Positions 35,003 to 47,669 of a stretch of 64,000 nt of DNA are shown in pieces (position 1 is the stretch's first letter; each line of letters starts with the position of its first letter). Under the pieces are notes generated by a model. That model did no database searches. It was not told the DNA's origin and saw only the letters and a list, made by a program, of their open reading frames with translations. This DNA comes from Onthophagus taurus (taxonomy: Eukaryota; Arthropoda; Insecta; Coleoptera; Scarabaeidae). The translations under genes were made by a program, and so were the position numbers. The stretch lies in contig NC_091967.1 of the NCBI RefSeq assembly GCF_036711975.1, positions 7,254,001 to 7,318,000 of the forward strand, in the 5' to 3' direction.

Positions 35003-37410
35003 GTTGTGTTATAACTATAAAAGATGACGCCAAAATGAAGGTGCAATGAGAAAACTGGAAAAAAAAGGAGTTATATAAATGGAATTAAAAAAAAGGGATT
35101 AGGTTTTAATTCAAAGTAATTTAGATAATAATGGAATACTTGAGAATAAAGAATAGGAACAATTTGTTTAATTATATTTGTTTTTAAACAAATAAATCTA
35201 AAATTTTATCTTAAATTACGACAATTAAAGACTTAAATCTTTGTAACTTGGCGGTCATTAAATTCTTTACAACCCATCGATTAAACTTAAATCTTTACCT
35301 TAAACTTTATCATGATTTCTATTTATAGAATTTTTTTTATAAATTTATTTATGAATTTATGTTAACATATAACAATAATTTTAAATATTCACAAAAAAAT
35401 TTTCTTTTATTGAAAAAATGTTTTGTTCAGAATAAAGGTATTTAACATATTTTGTTGAAACATACCTTAAAAAATACTTTAACTGTAGATAGTTGTGTTT
35501 GGTGGTGAAGGATTTGCAAAAATCGATTTGTTGCATGTGAAGTGTTGCCAACTTAAAGAATATGGATTAGATTACGTTCAGCTTTCTTATATTTTTGAAT
35601 AATGATTGACAAATTACGAAAACTATGTTATCTTTGCCTTGTTTAATTTTATAATCGGTTATTTTCTACATCAAGCGGTACACAGTTTGTTTACGGAGAT
35701 ACTCAATTATTGATGTTTTTAAACAAAAAATGTTAAAAAAATGCGTTACCAAGGTTACCAAGTTACTACTAATTTGCGTTTGATTAAAAATTAAAAATTT
35801 GTTCTTTTAAATTATTGAATATGTTCCATAATTTTGCCGCGTACTGTATAACATATGTACAATGTGCAAGAAAAGTAATGTCTCAAATGTCAGTGTCAAT
35901 GAATACATACAACAATGTACAATTTAGAAAGGACATCTTTGGAAATGTCACTTGATAGATAAACAAGTTCAATCTTCTTCAAGCACTTCTTTTGTGTAGC
36001 TATGTTTTCTTTGAATCTTTCTTTAATTAAACTTACATTTTGAAAGCTCATCACACAAATAAGTTATTATCATTTTTCATCAGCTTTATTTTTAGGTTCG
36101 GATATCTTTAGCCTTCCAATACAAAATACAAAGTTAAGACCTTAATATGCTTTAAAATTATTGATACAAGAAAGTATTCTAGGAAATAAAACTTTTTTCC
36201 ATTAAAAATTGTTTTTTTTATTATTTATACTTAAATATATATGTAGAAGTGTTTTACATATTAAACACTTTATAAATCTACTTCAATGCATAAAATCTAA
36301 TCTAATATAAAATAAATTATAAATTGAATACTCAGACATTTTAAAAACAATTTCGTTTAATAAGTAAAAGCGTTAATTGCTGTGAATCCTGTGCACGTGG
36401 CTTAAATTTTAAAGTAATTTGTGTTAAGCAGGTTAAAAAGAAGATGCGAGGAGTAAAAACTTAGTATAAAAGTTTATTATCATTAAATATTTTCAAATAC
36501 AATATGTAAATATTATAATTTAAAAAACTTAACTTTCTTATTAGTTTCATCTATTTTAGGTTATAAGATTAAAAGTTTAATATTTTTTTGACAATTTTAA
36601 CGCATTAATCTACAAGACAGTTTATTATCATAAAAAGTTTATCAAGTTTTTGCTTCTTCCAAAAATATTTTTAATTAGTAATAAATATTTCACTTCACGT
36701 TCTAAGGCAATATTCGTTATTCTTTAAAATGTAACAACTTCTTTTAACATGTATTTAATGTCCTCAACGGAGACAATTTAAAGTTATCTTCATCAATTCA
36801 TCCATACTTAAATGTCCAAAGTGAGTGGGAGTACTCATAGAGAAAATGCATACATAGAAAAACCACAAAGCAACGATAGAAAGACATAAAAGGTAAATTT
36901 CATCAAATACAACGAGATACAATAAAATAAGTATAGAGGAGATCGAAATTACAAACAGTTTCAATTTTACCCAACCTTCATATCATAAACTTTTTTAAAT
37001 ATACTTACTTTATTTATTAAATAGTTTCAGATTATTATTACTTGATCAAATTCGTTTTTGTTTACCAAGCAAGTTATTTAGGATAGTTAATCTTCAAATG
37101 AAAACTTTGAAGCTATTTAGAAGATTACCTTTCTATATAACTCACCCTGTATAATATAGACCAAAAATATATTATTAACAGAAAACAACCTCATAAAAAA
37201 TAATACTAAAATAATACTATTAAAAGATCGATTAATAATCTTATTCGAATAATTTTGATAAAATTCTTTTGAGAGTTTATTAGTCACCTTTTTAATACTT
37301 CTAAAATCCCTCTTATTTTAATCTTAATCAATCCGAATCCGTTGTGATTCCTACAGTTGTTACTGACGAAGCAGAATTAACACACTAAAAGAAAAAATAT
37401 CCTTTATATT
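35003..37410. other. Intergenic between Fuseless-like module 3 and the STARD10-like gene
   Basis: The stretch is very AT-rich. A hydrophobic open frame on the minus strand (36964-36764) begins with TTG and has no recognisable family. I support no gene here. It should include the STARD10-like 3' UTR at its right end. Confidence 0.4.
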
Positions 37411-40400
37411 TTATTTCATTAATTTTTCTTTTTCAATGCTTACATCTTCTAGACTAACTCTTTGAGATAACATAATCTGTTCGGGATAAATCCACGGTTT
37501 AAACATCGGATTTGATTGATTCATTTTCCACACTTCGTATCCTTGAGCGGCTTTAAAAAGTTGTTTGACGATTTTAGGGGCGAACTTTTGCGTTATTTTG
37601 TTCACCAACCACGATGGTAATTTTCCGCGTGGATCCGTTTGCGTCACGTAACCCAAAAGACACGAATTATTCTCCTGTCTTCGTAATAAAAATCCGGTGA
37701 GAATCGAAATACCACGAACAAATCCTTTTTTCGATGGATACGATTTGTGCTCGACAGAATGGTTGAAAATGTATTTTTCAGTACCTAAGTCTAACCAGGA
37801 ACGTTGTAAAACGAAATCGCGGTTTTTTACAGGGGGAGGACAAGACACTAAAATACAGAAAAATAATTTAATTAATTAAAAATAATTCTATTTAATAATA
37901 ACTTACGTGCGTAATATCCTACATCGTTGTTTGGATTGAGGTAGCCGATATCTATTGAGACAATCATGTGCTCGTCCCATTCTTTCCTATATTCAGGATC
38001 GTGTAAAACATCGAACATTGTTTCTGGTGTTATATTTTGGAAGACTGCTTGTAATTTTACCATTTTGAAATTTGAATTTGGCCTTGATTGTGTCCATACC
38101 TAAAAATATTAAAACCAATATTGGATATAATTTGGAAAAGAATATATTATTTATTAAATCAAAAATTCCTACATCTCAAGAGATTAATCTAAGAGAATAT
38201 AATAATTGAGACTTCCTAGGTACTACTATGTAGATTCATAAAATCGAACGTCGGCAATGAAATGAGCTTCTTTATTGCTATATGTTGTCTCATGTAGCTG
38301 ATTCGAAAACAATGTGACACATAACTTCCCCAAAAACTTGTTTCTATACATACATTCTTAGCTATATCACCAATTACTTGATAGAGGTAACAACAATAAT
38401 TGTTTTACAAAATTTGTTACTTTCTCTTCGGATGATATTAAAGTGGTAAACAACTATTAACAGTACATATGGAGAATTATCCAATTTTTTTCCTAATGTA
38501 TTATAAAAGTTTACAGTTGGATTTTTATAAATTAATTTGTGATTAATATTAATGTAATCGCTGCTGCCATCTCTTATCACAAATACAATGATTTTGACGT
38601 TTTATAGCTGTCAAAGTGACATTTCAGAATCAATTCGTAAAACTATCAAAAACCTCAATTTATCAAACAATTAAAATTAATAATAAATTTATAATACTTC
38701 TTAATTATAAAATAATTTATTTAATACATAATATTTCAGTCCTAATTTTGTTTGTAAATTGATTCATAATTTTTAAACATAAAAATAGATTTTAACCAAA
38801 AAGACAGGATCTAATTGTACACGTATTTTGAAGAGGGGAAAGTTCACCAGGTGCGAGTTTTTGTACATCAGTCTGCGAACTGTGTTTATAAGAAGAGGAA
38901 CGACCGTTAAAATAGCCGTGTTTAAAACCAAATTTAAAATAAAATTTGAAGCAATTTCAATAACGAAATATATTTAAATATACATTGGTCTAACTTTCAA
39001 ATAAAAATACTTGAGGATTACCTTTAGATTGAAACTTAAGCTTTAAAAGGAGAAATTTATATATCAAACAAGTTAGTCATCGCAAGTGCAATAACGGAGT
39101 GGAAGTTGCTGACGTAAGTATAACAGTTTTACGACAATTTAGAGATCATAAATAATGCTGACGTTCTTTAACGATCTTTTTAAATCATATGTTATAAAAT
39201 TTGAGAAGAAAACAATATTTTAAAAAGTGTAAAATAATGTTTATGTACATACCAAGGTTACGAATGTTTATCGTAACTGGTGCTTCAATCCAGACTAACA
39301 ACGATAAATTCACAACTATAAACTCTAAAAATTACTTTTTCAATTTTTTTATTTAAATTTTATGTAATGAAATGTTTACCGATTATTGAGGTTATGTTAA
39401 GTGTCAAAATATTTTCATAATACTGGTTGACATGAGTTTTGGTGGAAAATCAGTGTTACCATACCAAAATTGCAATACCAACTGTACTTTTGACAGTTAA
39501 TTAAAATCTTAAAAAATAAATTAAATATATTTCTAGTAATTTTTATGGCTCAATAACTATGCTTTATTGATTGCGTATGGACGATCTGGACAATCTTTTC
39601 ATTTTTGCATCAATGTCTTGTGAATAACTTAACTTATTACATAAAATAATCCAGCTATCAACAAAATCTTTTTTTTTGTAGTCCAAAACCGGGTTGGGGT
39701 CTAATGAAGGCCGTTTTCGCTGTCTCTTTGGCCAGCTTGTCCGCCTTATCATTGCCCTCAATGTTTCTGTGACCTAGAACCCACCATAGAGTAACATTAT
39801 TGCCCCTAGCGAGTTCTCTCAGGTTGCTGGTACACTCTCTGATCAGTGCAGAGGGTGCAGAGTCACACGTGTAGGCGTAAATTGCCTTTAAGGCCCGACT
39901 GTCTGTTAAAATGTTTATGGATGCACTTTTCTGTCCTTTTTCTAGGTTCAAAACGGTGCAGAAATTTATAGCAAAAACTTTTGCTTGAAAAATAATATAA
40001 TAAAAATATAAAATAATAATAATATAATATACATATATAATATTATATGCAATGGCTCCTCTTTTAAATTGAGGCTCACCCTTCATCCAATCATCCCTGC
40101 TTCTAAATATGACCTTATACGGCTAAATTGTAAGCTTAGAAGTAGTTCTTGTGGAAATGTCAACCAATTTGTTTAGGCCCCATCATTTATTGTCACCATA
40201 ATGCTTTCATATTATTCATAAAGTGCAAGCCAGCACTTCCTACACTGGGTTGAGGTTAATCTCTTGCATTTAGTTTGTAATATAACAATAATAAAGGAGA
40301 CTTAAATAGAGTTGTTATTGTAGTACACATTAAATCTCATTGACTGTCATTTTATTGAAGCTTTTATGCTCAAAAAATAATTAATCGGGTTCCACAACAA

Positions 40401-40961
40401 AATGTGAAGAAGTAAAAATGATAACACGATTAAAATAATATTATTGACACTTTTTTCTAAGATCCAAATAAAAACTATCTAAAACAAACAACCCATTGAC
40501 CTAAATCCATGTATGTATTAAAACCTTAATTAAATTCCAGATAACACTGAATTGATCTAATAAAATGGAGATTGGGGACTTTTCCTCCATGACGTCAGTC
40601 CATAATCAGTAAGTATGTACCAAATTAAAGTAAAAAAATAAAAACTTTAACCAAATAGGAAAAAACCTTGAAATAATTACTCCAATCGTTTCAATCAGTT
40701 TAAAATGTTTGTCGGTAAGTCACTAGAAAGTTATTTTTAAGTAGTGATTAACGTTGTACGTTTTTTAAAACCGTTTATAATTTAACGAAGTTATATTATT
40801 ATTACAAAACGAAATTATAATTAATATGGTAAATTTTCTTCACTTACTTTGGTGTTATCGCCTTTATCGTAATCCAATTTCCAATCGGCATGGTCATCAA
40901 TAAGATTCCTCAGGTTTATAAAGTCGCTATCTTCGGCGATTTTCACCCTACCTACCTCCAT
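37411..40961 (-). CDS. STARD10-like: START-domain lipid-binding protein, STARD10-like
   Basis: Coding exons in transcript order are 40961-40848, 38099-37907 and 37847-37411, 744 nt or 247 residues, all in frame. The START domain fills almost the whole protein. Matches to STARD10/PCTP include the DVLHDPEYRKEWDEHMI helix, NNDVGYYA, the PPPVKNRDFVLQRSWLDLG strand, YVTQTDPRGKLPSWLVNK, and the C-terminal helix FAPKIVKQLFKAAQGY followed by FKPWIYPEQ. The family binds phosphatidylcholine and phosphatidylethanolamine in a hydrophobic pocket and moves them between membranes. The protein is shorter than human STARD10 at the C terminus. Its start codon lies 336 bases from that of PGM2 on the opposite strand. 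The first intron (2.7 kb) holds a LINE relic. Confidence 0.9.
38100..40847. other. Intron 1 of the STARD10-like gene
   Basis: This is a 2.75 kb intron in phase 0. Apart from the LINE RNase H relic at 39560-40090 it is AT-rich, and I recognise nothing else in it. The minus-strand open frame at 38374-38580 has no domain. Confidence 0.55.
39560..40090 (-). pseudogene. LINE RNase H relic in the STARD10-like intron
   Basis: The minus strand encodes SINILTDSRALKAIYAYTCD, then SALIRECTSNLRELARGNNV and TLWWVLGHRNIEGNDKADKL followed by AKETAK. These are the DSRAAL-like, W(V)PGHxGxxGNExAD and AK motifs of the RNase H domain in non-LTR retrotransposon polyproteins. Flanking sequence is out of frame or lost. 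It lies in the same orientation as the host gene. Confidence 0.8.
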
Positions 40962-41297
40962 CCCATCAGGTAACGTTTTATTGTGTTTTTTTTTGATGAG
41001 GTTACGACGTCGCTGACGTTGACGTCGAAATTGCGAAAATCGATAAAATAACCACGACGTTGTCGGTCGACAATATTAACATCTTCTATTCACCTCCCCT
41101 CGAAAAAAACGTTTATCAACCGAGCGATAACAGTCGTGAAAACGAACGTTGCGCGTTCCGTTTTTACACAGCGCCGAAAAACTACACGTATTCGCTTAAT
41201 TTTTAGTTCACCGAATGCGCTCAACGGCGATAAACCAATAAGTCGACGGTTAATTTCAACAATTCAAACTAAACATTTATATACTGAAGCGAGTTCG
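40962..41297. promoter_or_regulatory. Shared divergent promoter region of STARD10-like and PGM2
   Basis: Only 336 bases separate the two start codons, and the segment is richer in CpG than its flanks (gttacgacgtcgctgacgtt; ccacgacgttgtcggtcgac). A compact head-to-head layout like this usually means a bidirectional promoter. A PGM2 reading frame stays open upstream of its ATG back to about 41052. Confidence 0.5.
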
Positions 41298-43577
41298 ATG
41301 GCGAATAAAGCTCCCGTTGTTTCTGGTGATAGTCTTCTCGATGGGAGGATTGAGGAATGGTTAAATTGGGATAGAAATGATGTGACAAAAAAAGAAATTG
41401 AAACGTTAATTGCAAATCAAGATTTTGATAAGTTGAAAAAAGTACTTTTAAAGAGGTTAAAGTTTGGAACTGCTGGGTTAAGAGGACGAATGGGCGCCGG
41501 ATTTGGTTGTATGAATGATTTGGTTATTGTGCAAACTGCACAAGGGGTTATAAAATATTTGGAAGCATTAGATATTGATCATTTACAAAAAAATGGTATT
41601 GTTGTTGGATATGATGGAAGACATAATAGTAAAAGGTGGGTTATTTTAATGATTTTTTTTAATACATACTTTATTGAATTTAGAAATGTTTTGAAATTGA
41701 TAAGATATAGTTATTGAGAAAACCCGTGCTGAAGTTTTTTTTTGCATTGAAAACAGCTGTAAAGATAAGAAAGTGATCTCATTTAAGTGTACAAATGGGA
41801 TTGATTTTATTAATTCTAACTGAATGAAGGATTTTTATTTTTAGATTTGCAGAATTAACAGCAGCAGTATTTCTCTCAAAGGGTTACCCGGTTTATCTCT
41901 TCAGCGATTTAGTACCAACCCCATTTGTACCATTTACTGTTACAAAGTACAACAGTATAATGGGAGTTATGGTGACGGCATCTCATAACCCAAAAGATGA
42001 TAATGGATATAAAGTTTATGCCGCAAATGGGTGCCAAATTATTTCCCCCGCGGATAAAGAAATCCAACAATTCATCATGGATAATTTAGAACCATTGGAG
42101 GAATCTTGGGATACATCGATTGTGGCTGATCATGAGAAAAAAATTGATCCCCTACCAGAAGTTTTAGATAGTTATCTAGAGATGATTTCTCAAAACATTC
42201 CTGATAGTTACAAAGAAATTAATAAAAATTGTAAAATATCATTCGTTTACACTCCAATGCATGGTGTTGGGCAAGCTTACATGGAACAAGTGATGAAAGT
42301 AATTGGGTTAAAAATAATTGCGGTGGAAGAACAGAAAAAACCAGACCCCGAGTTCCCCACAGTCAAGTAACAAAACATTTTTTACGTCTCATTTATCTCA
42401 AATTTATTTCAATTTTTTTTAGGTTACCAAATCCAGAAGAAGGTAAAAATGCTCTCAATTTAGCTGTTGCAACTGCCAATAAAAACAATGTTACTATTAT
42501 CTTGGCTAACGATCCAGATGCGGATCGAATGGCTTGTGCAGAAAAAAATAAAAAGTAAATTTTAACGTTTTTATCCATCAAAAACTAAAAGATTTGTTTG
42601 TAGTTCTGGCGAATGGAAAATTTTTACCGGAAACGAATTAGGAGCTCTTTTAGGTTGGTGGGCACTTCAAAATCTAAAAGCTTCCAACGCATCGTCTTCA
42701 TTTAGAGATATTTTTATGATAGCTAGTACGGTTAGTTCGAAGATTCTTAAAACGATGGCTCTTTATGAAGGTTTCAATTTTATTGAGACATTAACCGGAT
42801 TTAAATGGATGGGAAATAAAGCGTGGTCGTTAAGAAAAGCCGGTCAACAAACAATATTCGCTTTTGAAGAGGCCATTGGGTACATGTGGACTGATAGAAT
42901 TTTGGATAAAGACGGTATTCAAGCTGCAGCACAAATGGCTACATTGGCAGCTTATTTAAAATCGAAAGATATGACAATTAATGATCAATTGGAAGCGATT
43001 TTTAAACAATATGGGTATCATCTATCTTTAAATTCTTATTATATATGTTCAGATCCCGAAATTATTGCAAGAATTTTTTATCGATTAAGGAATTATAATA
43101 GGGAGTATAGGGGGTGTTGTAATCCAGCTCCACCCCTTTTACCACTGGTAAAATCATTAATATAATTTTTAACTTAATAAAAAAATATATTTTTTAGTAT
43201 CCTCGAAGCGTTGGAAATGGAAAATACCCAATAATTAATGTAAGAGATTTAACAAATGGGTATGATAATTCTAGGGAAAATAATAAGGCTATTTTGCCGA
43301 TTCAAAGAGATTGTCAAATGATAACGTTTCATTTTGAAAATGGGCTCGTAGCTACGTTAAGAACGAGTGGGACCGAACCAAAATTGAAATATTACACTGA
43401 AATGATTGCAAAACCTGGTCAAGGGTAATTAATACAATTTTGGAATGCGATTATGATTAATTTTTTATTTTAAGGAATCGCGAAGAAATTGAGGAATTAT
43501 TAAAAAATATGGTTCAAGAAATGAACGAGGAATTTCTTGAGCCTGATAAAAACGAACTTCAACTACCCCCTCCATAA
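41298..43577 (+). CDS. PGM2: Phosphoglucomutase-2 (phosphopentomutase/phosphoglucomutase)
   Basis: Coding exons are 41298-41635, 41845-42366, 42423-42554, 42604-43147, 43198-43424 and 43475-43577, 1866 nt or 621 residues. All motifs of the alpha-D-phosphohexomutase superfamily are intact: [13 protein letters not shown], the catalytic serine loop [16 protein letters not shown], the metal loop NDPDADR, the sugar loop FEEAIGYM and the phosphate loop [15 protein letters not shown]2 interconverts ribose-1- and ribose-5-phosphate (and deoxyribose forms) and, less well, glucose phosphates, linking nucleoside salvage to glycolysis in the cytosol. The start at 41298 is the first ATG of the frame. The donor at 43147 leaves an unusual [15 protein letters not shown] segment before YPRSVGN, so that exon end is less certain. 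AATAAA at 43766-43771 is a candidate poly(A) signal. Confidence 0.92.
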
Positions 43578-44880
43578 AAAAATCTTAGCAAAAAGCAGCT
43601 AATTTATTTAATATTTTTGTTGATTCAATGTTGTTAGTTCAATTTTTTAAACTAATAATATATATAAACTGTTATTTTTTATCTTTCACAATCTTGTAGA
43701 TAGTATTTGCAGTATTTCACAAACTGTGATTAGGTTACCAAAAAAATTTTGTTTTTTTTATTATAAATAAATCTATCCATGTTTTAGTAATGATCTATTT
43801 TATTTACATTAAATTTATAAGCATCGCCTTAATATATGGTTCATTAAAATAAACTCAAAAATAATCGTCCATATTCTTTATTATAATTATCATTAAAGTA
43901 CTTATTTCAGATTATCTTAACACGAATGAGAAATAACTAAACTGTACACCAAAAAGAAAATTAAGCGCACATTTAAAAAGAAAACATCATTACATCCAAG
44001 TGCGCTGTCTTATCCCTTTTTTCTTCTAAGATAAAATCAAGATACATAACTTTTTATGCAGAATGTGATTTTGGGTATTTTACAGACACCAATAAATCGG
44101 TCTAAAATATGTACAAGTAGAGAATCGAACGATAATAGTATGTAATTAAATATATACAGCTAACTTGAATAAATATGCGTTTAAATAAACCTTTCTATAC
44201 ATTTCAATAGAAAGGTAACATACTGTAATATGTTCATAACGCATCAATTTCTACGTTAGCTGTACATTCACATCGAACTTCTAAGAAGAACTTGCGTACT
44301 ATTAACACGTCGAGCCGTTTTAAGCGTTTTATTATTTATTATTTCTTTTAATCTTTGACGGTAGCAGTCTTGCGTTAACTCCTTACGATCTTAATAAATG
44401 TATCCTTTTATTGAAAATTTATTGAACTTAAAACGATTAAACCTAAGTACAAAACGTAGTAATTAACCCAACAAATTTTTATATTTTTAATAGGATTAAA
44501 ACGAAACAAAAATTACAAACGAAAGAAAACAATAATGATGACTCTTAATAATAAAGATACTGAGTAACTCTGTAAAACAGAAACGTAATTTATTGGTTCG
44601 TAGTGGAAGATATAATCAAAAAAAAAATACATTTATATTTTTTTTCATTATTTTAAATTAGAAATTACAAACAAAAAATTAATTCAAGGGATTGAAGAAT
44701 CGAGTTTATTATTATTTTTTTATTATTTAATAAAATTGAATTTTTCAATGAGAATTGTAACAAAAAATCAGCAATTTGTTTTTGAAATCGGAAAAACTCA
44801 ATTTTATTCTAGTCAATTTTTGTTTATTGTTTTACTTTAATAACCATTTCCACTTTCAATCGCTTTTACATACAGCATTC
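43578..44880. other. Convergent spacer between PGM2 (+) and Mrj (-)
   Basis: The stretch holds the PGM2 3' UTR with AATAAA at 43766-43771, and on the other strand the Mrj 3' UTR; TTTATT at 44823-44828 would be an AATAAA signal 53 bases past the Mrj stop. No exon or repeat is recognised. Confidence 0.45.
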
Positions 44881-47614
44881 TTAGTTGTAAGTTATACTTT
44901 GAGGGACTCCGTTCACAGTCTTTGATTTTAGGACATCATTTTCATAGGACATCACTGTTTCTTTTCCATTCTCAAACACTCTATAAAAAAAATTAAATTT
45001 TTATTAAAAAGTGTAACTACTAAACTAGAATCTAGAAAATCGTTGTGTGTGCATTGTTTGAAACATTACCTTTTAGTAGTAATCTTCTTTCCATTAACAA
45101 ATCTAGTTGAGGTTGACGTCCTCTTAACATTAGCATTTGTTGGTCCTCCATTGGTAAACGTCGTGTTCATGCTGCTGATTGACGTAAAACCGCCGGGAGT
45201 GGCACCAAAAAACTCGTCCATTAGGTTGCCTCCTAAACTAAACCCAAACGGGGTGAAAATGTGCGAGGTGAGCGCCGTCGAGTGTGGATGGTGGTGGTGA
45301 TGGTGATGGTGGTGATGGTTGCGTCTGTTGCGTCGGTCACGATCCACTATAAAACATAACATCAATTTGTTTTAATTTCTATTTAATTTTAATGAGGATA
45401 AGGTATTTAAAATTGTACAGGTGTTGAAATCAGTGATTTGTGCAGTATTTAAACCGAAAAATGTATCATTAATCAAAGTCATAATAATCATTAATAATTA
45501 AAGACAGATATTTTTATAATCTTATTGCCATGGATGGCTGAACCAGAAAGATAGAGTAAGGAGTTAGTAAGGCAAGTAGATTATTGGGGCAGATCGGGGG
45601 GAATGAATATTTGGAAAAGATTTGTTGAGTGAAAATATGGGGGTGGAAAGAATACAAGATGATGGAAGAGATCCTGGAGAGATATTGGTAGTGGGTCCTG
45701 AGGTTGAGCAGGGAGAGTCCGATATATCTAATGAAAGAAGAGTTGAAGCTGGAGAAGATAAAGTACGAGGATGGGCTGGAGCAGAGGAGAGTCTTTAAGA
45801 TTTTGGGAGAGTCAACAAGATGATGGAAGAGATCCAGGAGAGATATTGGTAGTGGGATCTTGGGATTGAGCAGAGACATTTCGAGATATATGATGAGAGA
45901 AGAGTTGAATCTGGAGAAGATAAGAGTGGAAGCAGGGAGAAGGGCGATAAAGTACGAGGATGGGCTGGAGCAGAGGTGAGTCTAAGATTCTGGAAGAGAC
46001 AACAAGATGATGATGGAAGAGGTCCAGGAGAGATATTGGTAGTAGGTCCTGAGGTTGAGCAGGCAGACTCCGAAATATCTGACAACAAGATGATGGAAGA
46101 GAACCAGAAGAGATATTGGTAGTGGTTCCTGTGGTTGAGCAGGGAGGCTCCAAGATATATAGTGAGAGAAGAGCTGAAGCTGGAGAAGATGAGAGTGGAA
46201 GCAGGTAGAAGGCCGATAAAGTACGAGGATGGGCTGGAGCAAAGAGTCTTTAAGATTTTGGAAGAGTGCTGGAGGTAGGTTAAGACTGGAAGGAGAGAGT
46301 GTTGGAAGAAGGTTAAGACTGGGATGGGGGAGTATGAACAATAAGAAAAAAGAGAATATTATACCAGAGTAGGTAATAATTTCTTTGTGTCCACACTCAT
46401 TCATATTAGATTATCCAACTTTAATTATTAATAAAAATCAATTTTTAGATATAGGAATTTATTATTGCTACCCTGTAGAAGTTTAAAACTCACCACTGAA
46501 GAGATCCGCGAAAGGTGTGCCTCCGAAAAATTCCCTAAAGACCTCGTCTGGGTCTCGGAACGAGAAGAAACCAAAGCCCATATCGAAATCATCATCGTGA
46601 CGACTTCTAGATCTTGGTCCGCCGCCGTTTATTAAACCGTCCTTGCCATATTGGTCGTAAACCCTTCGTTTCTTTTCTGAAAAAAAAAGAAAAAGAGGTT
46701 CAATAAGTTGGATAAATACCAAACAATTTTTTTTTTAAGAAATTTGGTAACAAAAAAGCCAAGCTGTTTATGTCCTGTGATAAATTATCCAACCTAACCT
46801 AAATTCCAATAATTGATTCGAGAAAGACCACGAAAATAAAAATAAAAAGATTTGTTATTAAGTTAAAATATTTTTTTTTAATCGTTATGTGGTGTTAAAA
46901 CAAGAAGAGCGTCAAAATATTGTTAATAGCACAAAATAAGAAAAATAAAATAAACGTTATTAGAACGAATCTTTCGAAAAATCGTTTGATTTATGTTAAC
47001 ACATTGCTTCGTTCTTGGTTAGTTAATTGTTTTAAAAATTCCTATTGAAAATAAAATAAAATAAAAAAAAAAAAATCAAAACCACGAAAGGTTTCTACTA
47101 CCAAAGAAACGATGGAAGGGCGTGTGCGAATCGAAATAACTCCTGAAGGACCTCGATGATTTCGGATTGTTCCTTTGAGCAGTCGATCTCGTGTCATAGA
47201 TTTTTCTCTTCGTGTCTAACGGAATAAATACACACGAAATCTAAATTTCACCGATTCCAAGTCGTTGATTACAAATAAAATTTTTAACTTTACCACGAAA
47301 GTAAGTAATCATTACATTTTATTTGTTTTTTTTATAATATTAACTTGAAAATCATTTTTTCTACTTAAATGACTCACCGTCTGATAAAACTTCGTAAGCT
47401 TCTGAAATCTCTTTGAATCGTCTGTTAGCTTCATCCATATTCTCCGGGTTCTTATCCGGATGCCATTTAAGCGCCAATTTACGGTATCTAAACAGATAAA
47501 AAAATTATTACAACATATTTTTAAATAAATGAATAATGAATTTACTTACGCTTTTTTAATATCTGCAGTGGTAGCACCACGCGGGACTTCCAGAACCCTG
47601 TAATAGTCCACCAT
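44881..47614 (-). CDS. mrj: DnaJ homologue subfamily B member 6-like co-chaperone (Mrj)
   Basis: Coding exons in transcript order are 47614-47550, 47487-47378, 46676-46494, 45346-45070 and 44980-44881, 735 nt or 244 residues, all in frame. The J domain (about 1-70) opens [20 protein letters not shown] and carries the HPD triad in [34 protein letters not shown] ends it. A Gly/Phe-rich part ([20 protein letters not shown]) follows, then a run of ten histidines and a Ser/Thr-rich region ([28 protein letters not shown]), the anti-aggregation part in DNAJB6. The protein stimulates Hsp70 ATPase and suppresses aggregation of polyglutamine proteins. An acceptor at 47670/47669 marks a non-coding leader exon boundary. 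The third intron carries a tandem repeat. Confidence 0.93.
45640..46330. repeat. Minisatellite-like tandem repeat in a Mrj intron
   Basis: The purine-rich unit starts gatggaagagatccaggaga followed by gatattggtagtgggtcctg and aggttgagcagg. It recurs at about 45661, 45822, 46013 and 46091, with linked blocks gaagagttgaagctggagaa and gataaagtacgaggatgggc followed by tggagcagag. Unit spacing is roughly 160-190 bases, with a shortened last unit. The purines are strongly strand-biased (A/G on +). Several overlapping minus-strand ORFs result from the repeat and are not genes. Confidence 0.8.
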
Positions 47615-47669
47615 CGTGGCGCTTGTATTATTGTTGCGCCCCAGTGTTGTGTATTAATGTAGTAACAAG

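Noticed and set aside
36764-36964. Hydrophobic minus-strand frame resembling a receptor exon
   Set aside because: It starts with TTG, lacks clear splice sites and matches no family I can name.
41136-41297. N-terminal extension of PGM2 starting at 41136
   Set aside because: The codon is GTG, not ATG. The start was placed at 41298; the open leader is kept only as a finding.
45514-46404. Several Leu/Ser/Pro-rich minus-strand ORFs
   Set aside because: They are translations of the tandem repeat in different frames and resemble each other only for that reason.
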